This document shows, piece after piece, positions 56,518 to 64,000 of a stretch of DNA of 64,000 nucleotides. The translations under genes were made by a program, and so were the position numbers. How positions within the stretch are numbered: the stretch's first letter is position 1; each line of letters starts with the position of its first letter. Under the pieces are notes generated by a model. It saw only the letters and a program-made list of their open reading frames with translations, was not told the DNA's origin and ran no database searches. Source of the stretch: Pedobacter deserti (lineage in GTDB: Bacteria > Bacteroidota > Bacteroidia > Sphingobacteriales > Sphingobacteriaceae); assembly GCF_024436415.1 (NCBI RefSeq), contig NZ_JAFMZQ010000001.1, positions 1,054,001 to 1,118,000 on the forward strand, read 5' to 3'.

Positions 56518-57215
56518 TATTGGCCAAGTTGTATCTTCGATATTTTAGACAGTATGTGTAAGATGTTAAAATTTTATCGCTGATCAACCAATTTACAGTT
56601 TTAGAACATTACTCCAAAGACTTAGCGTCTTTCAAAAATACAATTCGATTTAGAGCCCTGTTCATCGATAAAATATTCTGTGAATTTAAGTTTATTCCAT
56701 GCGTATAGAAGGTGTAACTGGAATGACTAATCTTTTCATTTGTTATCGGTTCTTTACGTGGAAATTTCACAAAAGTCTCCAATACACACCCATGAATTCT
56801 GCTCGTCTTAATTACACGAAAAAGTGGCCGTTTGACATCTAAGGATTGTCTTTAAACAGTGTTCCTACGAATTGCAGGCTCTAATTTAAGCAATTCTAGA
56901 AAGTCTGGGAGTGATCTGTTTGGAAGATGATGTCGTGTGATTGAGGCTAGTTTAGTGGATTGAAAGTCCTCATTTGAAGGTCTCCAAAATCACTATGCTT
57001 GTGGCGGAATACCAGGAGACTTTAGATGTTTCTTATCTTTTAGATCAATAAGATCTATTCGAACCTCTTCAGTCGGCCACGTTGAACTGAAATGAGGGAG
57101 GCACATTCATTGTAATATACAATTTAGCCAATAGTGATGATAAAATAGATTCCACGTCTGGGTGAGCTCTTTGTTAGAAACGAGCTCAGTGAAATCAACC
57201 TACGGTTACCAAAAG
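56518..57215. other. gene-free stretch after the STAND gene
   Basis: About 700 bp without an intact ORF. It holds a small perfect hairpin AAAGAC-TTAGC-GTCTTT (56616-56632) and the right copy of the direct repeat (56895-57128). The rest is AT-rich and shows nothing I can name. Confidence 0.5.
56895..57128 (+). repeat. diverged direct repeat, right copy
   Basis: The right partner of 46325-46560, in the same orientation, with small indels. A plus-strand frame ending at 57051 reads WIESPHLKVSKITMLV then TLDVSYLLDQ-stop, parallel to the decayed coding end of the left copy (QLLDVSYFRDQ). The two copies enclose the RecD-like to STAND block. Confidence 0.65.
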
Positions 57216-57857
57216 TTATGGAAGATGAGATAGCTTTCTAACATCATAAACTGGCTTAGACGACTCCGATATTCTAAAAGTAAGATTAATCCTGGGGCCA
57301 ATGGCTCTGGCTGTTTTGGGTACGTGGTGTTCGTAGTATTCCTGCATGGTTTCGCCCATAAGCAGCAAACTTCCGTGGGTTAATGGAATGTCTAGCTGCC
57401 TGATGTCTTTGTTGTATTTATGGCGGACTTTGAAAACTCTGGTATCGCCAAAGGTTACGGAAGCGATGTGATGGTGTTTGCCGTCTGCGGGGAGGTTGTC
57501 GCTATGCCAGGCTACGGAATCTTTGCCGTCGCGGTAAAGGTTTAGCAGTACGCGGTCAAAGCTGATCTCCGTGATCTCTTCAATCGTGGCTTTAATTTCC
57601 AATAACAGGGGTGTCCAGGGATGGCCGCTTTCTCCGCCATAGTATGCGGTCAGCCTGGGATCGGCAACGATCTTGTCGTACATCTTCCTGGAGCGCTGCT
57701 GCCAGGGGGATTCTTTGAGTAGGGTATGATAATACTTATCTGCTTCCTGCTTTTCGAAAAAATGCTGCCACAGCCGTAATTCGGTATCCGGCAATTGAAA
57801 GTCGGTATACTTTTTTACGCCTCCGTCAAACAATTCGGTCTCTGCAAAAAGGTTCAT
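57216..57857 (-). CDS. AlkB-like Fe(II)/2-oxoglutarate dioxygenase
   Basis: A 213-aa AlkB-family protein. Iron ligands are visible as His118 and Asp120 in WHSDN and a later His in YEHHVPKT; the 2-oxoglutarate-binding arginines are in PRINLTFR. NLYRDGKDSVAWHSDN and GSLLLMGETMQ are family blocks. AlkB enzymes remove methyl and other alkyl adducts from DNA or RNA bases by oxidative demethylation. It is divergent from the imuA-imuB-dnaE2 operon across about 105 bp, which suggests a shared DNA-damage regulon. A very good -7 element lies immediately upstream. Confidence 0.9.
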   Translation of the reverse strand: MNLFAETELFDGGVKKYTDFQLPDTELRLWQHFFEKQEADKYYHTLLKESPWQQRSRKMYDKIVADPRLTAYYGGESGHPWTPLLLEIKATIEEITEISFDRVLLNLYRDGKDSVAWHSDNLPADGKHHHIASVTFGDTRVFKVRHKYNKDIRQLDIPLTHGSLLLMGETMQEYYEHHVPKTARAIGPRINLTFRISESSKPVYDVRKLSHLP

Positions 57858-57861
57858 AATA

Positions 57862-57869
57862 CAAAGATA
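57862..57869 (-). promoter_or_regulatory. -7 element of the AlkB-like gene
   Basis: On the minus strand the sequence is TATCTTTG, a full match to TAnnTTTG, only 4 bp before the ATG at 57857. Transcription may thus start at or near the start codon (short or no leader). On the plus strand, TACTTTG at 57942-57948 may serve the imuA operon. Confidence 0.5.
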
Positions 57870-57962
57870 TCAATTCTTGGGAATAACTAAAAATATTAGT
57901 ATAGTTTTCAACATTTTGTATTTTACTAACAATTTTAGCTTTACTTTGTTGTGTAATTGGTG

Positions 57963-58697
57963 ATGGATTCAAAAAAGGAAATATTTCTCAAGCTGCAGCA
58001 GGATCTGCTCCTCTTGCAGGGCTTCAAGCCGCAGGCTTCGGGTAAGGCTGAGCGTGTGGGGCTAGGGGAGATTGAGCAGGCTTTTCCTTATGGGGTTTTT
58101 CCGCGCCAGGCGATTCATGAATTTATTTGTCACACCCCCGCCGAAGCGGCTGCTGCGGATGGCTTTATCGCAGGACTGCTTGGCAGTTTGATGACTGACG
58201 GGGCGGGCTGTGTCTGGATTGGTACCCGGCGAAGGTTGTTTCCGGCGGCTTTGGCATCTTTTGGTCTGGAGCCTGACCGCATCATCTTCATAGATGTAAA
58301 GTCGGAAAAGGAGGTGCTGTGGATTATGGAAGAGGCTTTGCGTTGCGATGGTCTGGCCGCGGTGGTTGCCGAAGTGGATGGTTTGTCGCTCATTGATTCC
58401 AGGCGCCTGCAACTGGCGGTGGAAAAGAACGGGATCCCGGGCCTGGTGATCCGTAAGGACTTGAAGCGGATGGCGAGCACGGTGTCTACCGCGCGCTGGA
58501 GAATTGTTCCGGTGCCTTCCATAGAGGAGAGCGGGATGCCGGGCGTTGGTTTTCCGCGCTGGGAGGTGGAGCTGCTGAAGGTGCGCAGCGGGAGTCCGGG
58601 TAAATGGTTACTGGAATGGCAGGGGGATGGTTTTGTACAGCTGGATCGTTCTGCCGCAGAAGCGCCGGTATACCTGCCCTTTGAAAATATTGGTTAG
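57963..58697 (+). CDS. imuA: ImuA-like protein of the mutagenic repair operon
   Basis: A 244-aa RecA-related protein, ImuA of the ImuA-ImuB-DnaE2 mutasome. It carries RecA/SulA-like blocks: GLGEIEQAFPYGVFPRQAIHEFI, GCVWIGTRRRLFPAALASFGLE and RIIFIDVKSEKEVLWIMEEAL. The canonical RecA P-loop is lacking, as in many ImuA proteins. I chose the ATG at 57963; TTG and GTG codons 3-6 bp upstream are less likely. Its stop codon is 2 bp before the imuB ATG. The operon is usually induced by DNA damage; no classical LexA box was recognised here. Confidence 0.88.
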   Translation: MDSKKEIFLKLQQDLLLLQGFKPQASGKAERVGLGEIEQAFPYGVFPRQAIHEFICHTPAEAAAADGFIAGLLGSLMTDGAGCVWIGTRRRLFPAALASFGLEPDRIIFIDVKSEKEVLWIMEEALRCDGLAAVVAEVDGLSLIDSRRLQLAVEKNGIPGLVIRKDLKRMASTVSTARWRIVPVPSIEESGMPGVGFPRWEVELLKVRSGSPGKWLLEWQGDGFVQLDRSAAEAPVYLPFENIG

Positions 58698-58699
58698 TG

Positions 58700-60208
58700 A
58701 TGGGGCGCCGCTATGTTTCCATATGGTTTTATCATTTGCTGAGCGATTGGCAGGTGATCCGCAGACCGGAGCTGGCGGAGGTTCCTTTTGTTTTTGTATT
58801 GCCCGATCACGGGCGTATGCTGGTAACGGCGGTTAGTCCGCTGGCCGCCGAACGAGGCGTTAGCTTAGGCATGCGCGGTGCGGATGCCAGGGCGATTTGT
58901 CCGGGACTTGAGGTGCTGGATGATAAGATTGGCCGTGCGGAAAAGTTGCTTCGGGCTTTGGGGGAGTGGTGTATCCGCTATTCGCCCATTGTGGCGGTGG
59001 ATGCGTTTGGTAAAGATGGTTTACTGGTAGATGCTTCGGGCTGTACGCATTTGTGGGGCGGTGAACGGGGTTATCTGAAAGAGATTATTTCCAGGCTGAA
59101 GTCTAAGGGCTATTCCGTGCGCTGCGCAATTGCCGACACCCCTGGCGCGGCATGGGCGGTATCGCGTTTCGGCAAGGTATCTCCGCTGGTGCCTGAAGGC
59201 GGGATCGTGGAGGTTATTTCTCCGCTGCCACCATCGGCATTGCGTTTGGAAGAGCATACGCTGGCTAAGCTGAAAAAGCTGGGTTTTTGCCAGATCAAGA
59301 GTTTTCTGGGGATGCCGCGCTCGGTACTGCGCAGACGTTTCGGTGAAGGCTTTTTGCTGCGCATCGCCCAGGCTTTGGGTACGGAAGACGAGGTGCTGGT
59401 GCCCTTGCAACTGCCGGTGGCTTTCCGGGAGCGTTTGCCCTGCCTGGAACCGATCCGCACCCGCGTAGGGATTGAGCTGGCCATCAAAGAATTGTTGTCG
59501 GCCCTGTGCAAACGCCTGGAAGCAGAAGGCAAGGGCTTGCGTAAAGGGACCTTGTCGGGCTACCGGCTCGACGGCAAGCTGGTGCAGGTGACCATCGGGA
59601 CGAGCACGGCCTCGCACAGCGTGAGTCATTTGCTTGCGCTGTTTGCCTTGAAGATTGACCAGATCCGCCCGGGTTTGGGCATAGAGTTGTTTGAGCTGGA
59701 AGCCAGCCAGGTGGATGCAATGGAAGTGCCGCAGGAGGCCTTATGGAGTTCGAAGCCTGGCCTGAACAACAAAAGTGTGTTGCAGCTCATCGACCGGGTA
59801 GCCGGTAAGGTTGGCCCCGGAGCCGTGCACCGTTATATCCCCGCCTCCAGGTACTGGCCGGAACGGAGCATCGGCCATGCACGCTCGGTCACGGAAGTGC
59901 GCCTGGACGACTGGCGTGTAGACAAGCCCCGTCCGACGGAACTGCTGGAGCGACCGGTGGCGGTGGAGGTGATGGCTCTTGTTCCGGATCATCCGCCAAG
60001 GTTTTTTGTGTACCAGGGCAAGCAGCACCAGGTGATCCGTGCCGACGGGCCGGAAAGGATAGAACGGGAATGGTGGATGGATGAGGGCGAGCACCGGGAT
60101 TATTACCGGATCGAAGATGATAAAGGTCAGCGCTTCTGGATGTACCGCTCTGGTCACTACAACGACCGCAAGGGCTGGCAGTGGTTTTTACATGGATTTT
60201 TTGCCTGA
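58700..60208 (+). CDS. imuB: ImuB, Y-family polymerase-like protein
   Basis: A 502-aa ImuB. Y-family (DinB/UmuC-like) palm and finger regions are recognisable: YSPIVAVDAFGKDGLLVDASG, HLWGGERG, and a helix-hairpin-helix segment (LAKLKKLGFCQIKSFLGMP). ImuB proteins usually lack polymerase activity and act as a hub linking DnaE2, ImuA and the beta clamp. The start is the ATG at 58700; a GTG 3 bp earlier overlaps the imuA stop codon. dnaE2 begins 5 bp after the stop codon. The C-terminus is rich in Trp and basic residues (HYNDRKGWQWFLHGF). Confidence 0.9.
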   Translation: MGRRYVSIWFYHLLSDWQVIRRPELAEVPFVFVLPDHGRMLVTAVSPLAAERGVSLGMRGADARAICPGLEVLDDKIGRAEKLLRALGEWCIRYSPIVAVDAFGKDGLLVDASGCTHLWGGERGYLKEIISRLKSKGYSVRCAIADTPGAAWAVSRFGKVSPLVPEGGIVEVISPLPPSALRLEEHTLAKLKKLGFCQIKSFLGMPRSVLRRRFGEGFLLRIAQALGTEDEVLVPLQLPVAFRERLPCLEPIRTRVGIELAIKELLSALCKRLEAEGKGLRKGTLSGYRLDGKLVQVTIGTSTASHSVSHLLALFALKIDQIRPGLGIELFELEASQVDAMEVPQEALWSSKPGLNNKSVLQLIDRVAGKVGPGAVHRYIPASRYWPERSIGHARSVTEVRLDDWRVDKPRPTELLERPVAVEVMALVPDHPPRFFVYQGKQHQVIRADGPERIEREWWMDEGEHRDYYRIEDDKGQRFWMYRSGHYNDRKGWQWFLHGFFA

Positions 60209-60213
60209 GAGAT

Positions 60214-63200
60214 ATGGAATATAGTGAGTTGCAGGTTACCTCTAATTTTAGTTTTTTGCGCGGGGCTTCCCATGCGCATGAGCTGGCGGCGCGTGCGGCA
60301 GAACTGGGCTACAAAAAGATCGCGGTAACCGACCGGAATACGCTGGCGGGCATCGTGCGGGCGCATGTGGCCTGTAAGGAGAAAGGGATCGGCTTTATCC
60401 CGGCTTGCCGACTGGATCTACTGGACGGGCCGAGCTTACTGGCTTATCCTACCGATAAAGCTGCTTACGGGCGGCTTTCCGCTTTGCTGACCCTGGGCAA
60501 TATGCGGGCAGAGAAAGGGGAATGCCATTTGTCGAGAGCCGATGTTTTTGCCCATTCCGAAGGGATGCTGTATATCCTGGTGATGCCCTCGGTGTTGAAC
60601 AGGCGTTTTGAATATGAGGAATCTTTTATCGCTGCGGTGCGGGACTACGCCTGGAAATTGCCAGGCCGGCTCTATCTCTCCGTTTCCCGGATGTACACCG
60701 GTTATGATGAAAAGCTGATCTTTCGCACGCAGCAGCTGGCCGAACGTTTTCACCTGCCTATTGTGGCTACGGGTGATGTGTATTATCATGATCCCTCGCG
60801 GCGGGAATTGCAGGATGTGCTGACCTGCGTGAGGGAGAAATGCACGATCCAGGATGCCGGGTTCCGCCTGCACGCCAATGCGGAGCGGTATATGAAGCCG
60901 GTGGCGGAAGTGCATCGCTTGTTCAGAAAATATCCCGAGGCTTTGCGCTCGGTTTCGGAGATTGTTTCTGCCTGCACTTTTTCGCTGGATGAACTGCGGT
61001 ATGTGTATCCTTCGGAGATTAATGCGAGCGGTAGGACGCCCCTGGAAGAACTGAAATATCTGACCTGGAAGGGCGCCCATGCCTTTTACGGGGAAGTGGT
61101 GCCGGAAAAGGTGGTGAACATGATTGCCCATGAGATGGAATTTGTGCGAAAGATGGATTATGCGAACTACTTTTTGTTTGTGGAGGATATTGTCAGCGAA
61201 GCCCGGAGCCGTGGGATTTTATGCCAGGGCAGGGGATCGGCAGCCAACTCGGCCATCTGTTTTTGTCTGGGCATTACTTCCGTAAACCCCATGAAGTTTG
61301 ACCTGCTCTTTGAGCGCTTTATTTCATCGGCCAGGAATGAACCCCCGGATATTGATGTGGACTTTGAGCATGAACGCCGGGAGGAGATCATTCAGTACAT
61401 CTATGATAAGTATGGTCGCGACCGCGCGGCGATTGTAGCCACCGTGACCCAACTGCACCAGAAAGGCGCGATCCGCGATGTAGGCAAGGCCATGGGTTTA
61501 TCGCTGGATACGGTGAACAAGCTATCCTCTTCCCTATGGGAGTTTACCGACGAATGGTTTGAAGGCAAGCGGGTGACCGAATCGGGGCTGAACCCGAATG
61601 ATCCGCACCTGAAAAAGACGCTCGCGCTGACCGCCCAGATGATGGGCTTCCCGAGGCAGTTAGGTCAGCACACCGGCGGCTTTGTGGTCACCAACGGCAA
61701 GCTGACGGACCTCTGCCCGATCCTGAATGCGCGGATGGCCGACCGGACGAATATTGAATGGAACAAGGATGATATTGAAGCCCTGGGCTTCCTGAAAGTG
61801 GATGTGCTGGCTTTGGGGATGCTGACCTGTATCCGCAAGGCTTTCGACCTGGTGAAGCTGAAGTACGGTCGCGAGCTAACCCTGGCAAACATCCCCCAGG
61901 ACGACGATGCGGTATATGGCATGATCCAGCTGGCCGATACGCTGGGCGTATTCCAGATTGAGAGTCGCGCCCAAATGCAGATGTTGCCCCGCCTGAAACC
62001 TGCCTGTTTTTATGATCTGGTGATCGAGGTGGCGATTGTGCGTCCCGGTCCGATCCAGGGTGATATGGTGCATCCCTACCTGCGCAGGCGCAATGGCGAG
62101 GAGCCGGTGACCTATCCTTCTAAAGAACTGGAGGAGATCCTGGGCAGGACTATGGGTGTGCCGCTGTTCCAGGAACAGGCGATGAAGATCGCGATTGTAG
62201 CGGCGGGTTTTACCCCTGCTGAGGCAGATGGGCTGAGGCGCTCCATGGCGACTTTTAAGTTTAAGGGGATGGTGAACCAGTGGGAGGAGAAGCTGATCAG
62301 CGGCATGGTGGCCAAAGGCTATACCGTAGAATTTGCCAAGCGGATCTTTAAGCAGCTGGAGGGATTCGGGAGTTATGGCTTCCCGGAAAGTCACGCCGCG
62401 AGCTTTGCCCTGCTGGTGTATGTTTCCTGCTGGGTGAAGCATTATTATCCGGATGCCTTTGCCGGGGCCTTACTGAACAGTATGCCGATGGGTTTTTATC
62501 AGCCTGCGCAGATTGTGATCGATGCACGCAAGCATGGGGTAGAGGTAAGGGAGGTGGATGTGAATTATTCTTTCTGGGATAATGTGCTGGAGGAGCAGTC
62601 CGGGAAGTATTTCGCGCTGCGACTGGGTTTCCGGCAGATCAAGGGGATCCGGGAAGAAGACGTGGAAGCTTTGGTCGGCGGCCGTGGTTCGCGGTATGTG
62701 ACCGTAACAGCCCTGCGCGATGCGGGTGTTTCCCTGGCGGCTTTGCAGGTGCTGGCGGATGCCGATGCTTTCCGGTCTTTAGGATTAGATAGGCGTAAGG
62801 CCCTTTGGGAGGTGACGGCCCTGGCGGATATGCCGGTGGAGATTTTTAAAGGGCAGGTTTCGGAAAGTCAGCTGGAAGCCCAGGTCGAATTGCCATTGAT
62901 GACTAAGGGAGAACACGTGGTGCAGGATTACGCGAGTGTGGGCTTGTCGCTAAAGGCCCACCCGGTGAGCTTTGTGCGTCCGCAACTGGAGATGCTGAAC
63001 ATCCGTTCCTGCCATGCGATCAATAACGATGCAAGCGCCGGTCAGCTCGTAAAGGTGGCTGGCTTGGTATTGGTGCGCCAGCGGCCGGGAACTGCCGGAG
63101 GGGTGTGTTTTATTACCATTGAAGATGAAACGGGTTATGCCAACCTGGTGGTGTTCGAGAAGCTGTTTGAGACGTACCGGAAGGAGATCTTGCATGCGCG

Positions 63201-63444
63201 GCTGCTGATGGTGGAAGGGCGTTTGCAGCGGGAAGGCCGCGTGGTGCATGTGATTGTGAGCAAGTGTATGGATCTGACGAAGATGCTGGGCAAGCTGGTG
63301 CAGCGGGAGGTGGATGATCTGCCTGTGCTGACTTTATCCAGGGCAGATGAGAAGGAGGTGCCTTATCCGAGCCAGAATAAGCGGTCGCAGGTAAGGGAAG
63401 AGGTTACGAAGGAGGCGTTTCATGGGGGGAGGAATTTTAGGTGA
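60214..63444 (+). CDS. dnaE2: error-prone DNA polymerase III alpha subunit DnaE2
   Basis: A 1076-aa C-family polymerase. Domains in order are an N-terminal PHP domain (SNFSFLRGASHAHELAARA, VTDRN), the catalytic core with Asp379/Asp381/Asp383 in PPDIDVDFEHE, the GRGSAANSA finger block, and a C-terminal OB fold (VAGLVLVRQRPGTAGG, CFITIEDETGYANLVVF). The start is the ATG at 60214 (MEYSEL); a GTG 33 bp upstream lies inside imuB. It extends damaged or mismatched ends and causes induced mutation together with ImuA/ImuB. The length is normal and no break is seen. Confidence 0.96.
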   Translation: MEYSELQVTSNFSFLRGASHAHELAARAAELGYKKIAVTDRNTLAGIVRAHVACKEKGIGFIPACRLDLLDGPSLLAYPTDKAAYGRLSALLTLGNMRAEKGECHLSRADVFAHSEGMLYILVMPSVLNRRFEYEESFIAAVRDYAWKLPGRLYLSVSRMYTGYDEKLIFRTQQLAERFHLPIVATGDVYYHDPSRRELQDVLTCVREKCTIQDAGFRLHANAERYMKPVAEVHRLFRKYPEALRSVSEIVSACTFSLDELRYVYPSEINASGRTPLEELKYLTWKGAHAFYGEVVPEKVVNMIAHEMEFVRKMDYANYFLFVEDIVSEARSRGILCQGRGSAANSAICFCLGITSVNPMKFDLLFERFISSARNEPPDIDVDFEHERREEIIQYIYDKYGRDRAAIVATVTQLHQKGAIRDVGKAMGLSLDTVNKLSSSLWEFTDEWFEGKRVTESGLNPNDPHLKKTLALTAQMMGFPRQLGQHTGGFVVTNGKLTDLCPILNARMADRTNIEWNKDDIEALGFLKVDVLALGMLTCIRKAFDLVKLKYGRELTLANIPQDDDAVYGMIQLADTLGVFQIESRAQMQMLPRLKPACFYDLVIEVAIVRPGPIQGDMVHPYLRRRNGEEPVTYPSKELEEILGRTMGVPLFQEQAMKIAIVAAGFTPAEADGLRRSMATFKFKGMVNQWEEKLISGMVAKGYTVEFAKRIFKQLEGFGSYGFPESHAASFALLVYVSCWVKHYYPDAFAGALLNSMPMGFYQPAQIVIDARKHGVEVREVDVNYSFWDNVLEEQSGKYFALRLGFRQIKGIREEDVEALVGGRGSRYVTVTALRDAGVSLAALQVLADADAFRSLGLDRRKALWEVTALADMPVEIFKGQVSESQLEAQVELPLMTKGEHVVQDYASVGLSLKAHPVSFVRPQLEMLNIRSCHAINNDASAGQLVKVAGLVLVRQRPGTAGGVCFITIEDETGYANLVVFEKLFETYRKEILHARLLMVEGRLQREGRVVHVIVSKCMDLTKMLGKLVQREVDDLPVLTLSRADEKEVPYPSQNKRSQVREEVTKEAFHGGRNFR

Positions 63445-63570
63445 GCTAACCCATTGTATTTGTATGTTGGTTATTTTTCATAAACCAGTAAATATAATAA
63501 TTGATTAAGTGTGTTTTTATTTTAAAAAACTGATATATAATGTTATATTTTCTATTTAATTAGAATATAG

Positions 63571-63596
63571 GTCACCTTTATTTAAAAAAAGGTGAC
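63571..63596. promoter_or_regulatory. operator-like inverted repeat 1
   Basis: Arms GTCACCTTT and AAAGGTGAC are perfect complements with an 8-bp spacer, 26 bp in total. It is the first of two tandem palindromes upstream of the AbiEi/DUF6088-type gene. Confidence 0.7.
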
Positions 63597-63614
63597 AAAA
63601 TTGCACTTTTATAT

Positions 63615-63640
63615 GTCACTTTAATTTTTAAAAAGGTGAC
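63615..63640. promoter_or_regulatory. operator-like inverted repeat 2
   Basis: GTCAC and GTGAC ends with AT-rich TTTAA/TTAAA-like symmetry between them, also 26 bp long. It starts 44 bp after the first palindrome and overlaps the expected -33 region of the promoter whose -7 element is at 63656. This spacing would let a repressor block RNA polymerase. Confidence 0.68.
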
Positions 63641-63655
63641 ATTTATAAATTTGTT

Positions 63656-63663
63656 TATCTTTG
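63656..63663 (+). promoter_or_regulatory. -7 element of the AbiEi-like gene
   Basis: TATCTTTG fits TAnnTTTG exactly, 17 bp before the ATG at 63681. The palindromes lie just upstream. Confidence 0.6.
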
Positions 63664-63680
63664 TTTTGAAAGGAAATAAT

Positions 63681-64000
63681 ATGATTACTACGCATGCAGC
63701 CATCGAGGGTAACATTAAACGTTATAGACGTGGGGAATTGATTGTGCCTTCTGATTTTAGGGGCAAGGGATCTGAAAATGCCATTAAGAAGGCTTTATCT
63801 AGGCTTGCTGCCGAAGGAACGATTAGGCGATTGGGACATGGATTATATATACTTCCGAAAAAAGACTCCCTGTTCGGAGAAGTACTGCCTTCAATTGAGG
63901 ATATTGCATCGGCACTGGCAAAAAAGGAAAAGGTAAAAATAAAACCCGCCGGAGCATTTGCTCTTCACAAACTGGGATTGAGTGTACAGGTGCCAACCAA
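63681..64000 (+). CDS. AbiEi/DUF6088-type antitoxin, 3' end cut by window edge
   Basis: The first 106 codons of a protein like DUF6088/AbiEi type IV antitoxins. A winged-helix N-terminus includes RGELIVPSDFRGKGSENAIKKAL, then SRLAAEGTIRRLGHGLYILPK, followed by IKPAGAFALHKLGLS. AbiEi proteins neutralise an AbiEii nucleotidyltransferase toxin without contact and repress their own operon by binding inverted repeats. The tandem palindromes upstream match this behaviour. The start is the ATG at 63681. The toxin gene, if present, lies beyond the window. Confidence 0.7.
   Translation, partial: MITTHAAIEGNIKRYRRGELIVPSDFRGKGSENAIKKALSRLAAEGTIRRLGHGLYILPKKDSLFGEVLPSIEDIASALAKKEKVKIKPAGAFALHKLGLSVQVPT

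Noticed and set aside
31866..57215. Search for tRNA-anchored att sites or an integrase bounding the island
   Set aside because: No tRNA gene, tyrosine or serine recombinase or intact IS transposase was seen at either edge, so a classical integrative element cannot be claimed.
59021..59629. Minus-strand 202-aa ORF opposite imuB
   Set aside because: It is antisense to imuB with Gln/Arg-rich low-meaning translation.

Overview
The window looks like chromosomal DNA of a Bacteroidota member of the Sphingobacteriaceae type (Pedobacter/Mucilaginibacter-like). Supporting signs are a hybrid two-component regulator, a FecR-SusC-SusD locus with an STN-type SusC, several secreted glycoside hydrolases, -7 promoter elements of the TAnnTTTG type, and start regions with little Shine-Dalgarno signal. 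The genus is an inference. No rRNA, tRNA, CRISPR array or intact insertion sequence was seen.

Layout. (1) 0-2.4 kb: a small membrane peptide, an HTH protein and a hipBA toxin-antitoxin pair with a 51-bp palindromic operator. (2) 2.4-9.8 kb: a hybrid two-component sensor/regulator facing a secreted GH2 beta-galactosidase-like enzyme. (3) 9.8-13.8 kb: a decaying patch with a SnoaL-like protein, two broken Rpn-type nuclease genes, an erythromycin-esterase-like protein, a TlpA-like thioredoxin and a hairpin repeat in two copies. (4) 13.9-28.8 kb: a GAF/PAS histidine kinase, then FecR-SusC-SusD-GH2-S9 peptidase-small secreted protein. This reads as one nutrient-uptake and degradation locus whose SusC body to peptidase segment has different codon use from its ends. 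(5) 28.9-31.9 kb: an AONS-family PLP enzyme, a TetR-type regulator with a GTG start, and an HTH/coiled-coil protein.

(6) 31.9-57.2 kb is a defence island and the main interest of the window. It starts with an AbiGi-like protein and an XRE regulator. DNA phosphorothioation genes follow: dptF-dptG-dptH (restriction) and dndC-dndD-dndE (sulfur modification). Next come a large RecD-like helicase with a C-terminal nuclease-like domain, two small unknown proteins (one possibly a BECR-fold nuclease), a membrane-protein gene cut by one in-frame TAG, dndB, and an HsdR-N/STAND NTPase fusion. dndA is absent, so the cysteine desulfurase is probably a housekeeping IscS elsewhere. Diverged direct repeats (about 46.3 and 56.9 kb) bracket the RecD-to-STAND block, and gene remnants fill the gaps.

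(7) 57.2-63.4 kb: an AlkB-like dioxygenase divergent from the mutagenic repair operon imuA-imuB-dnaE2. (8) 63.5-64 kb: tandem palindromic operators in front of a truncated AbiEi/DUF6088-type antitoxin gene that runs off the window.
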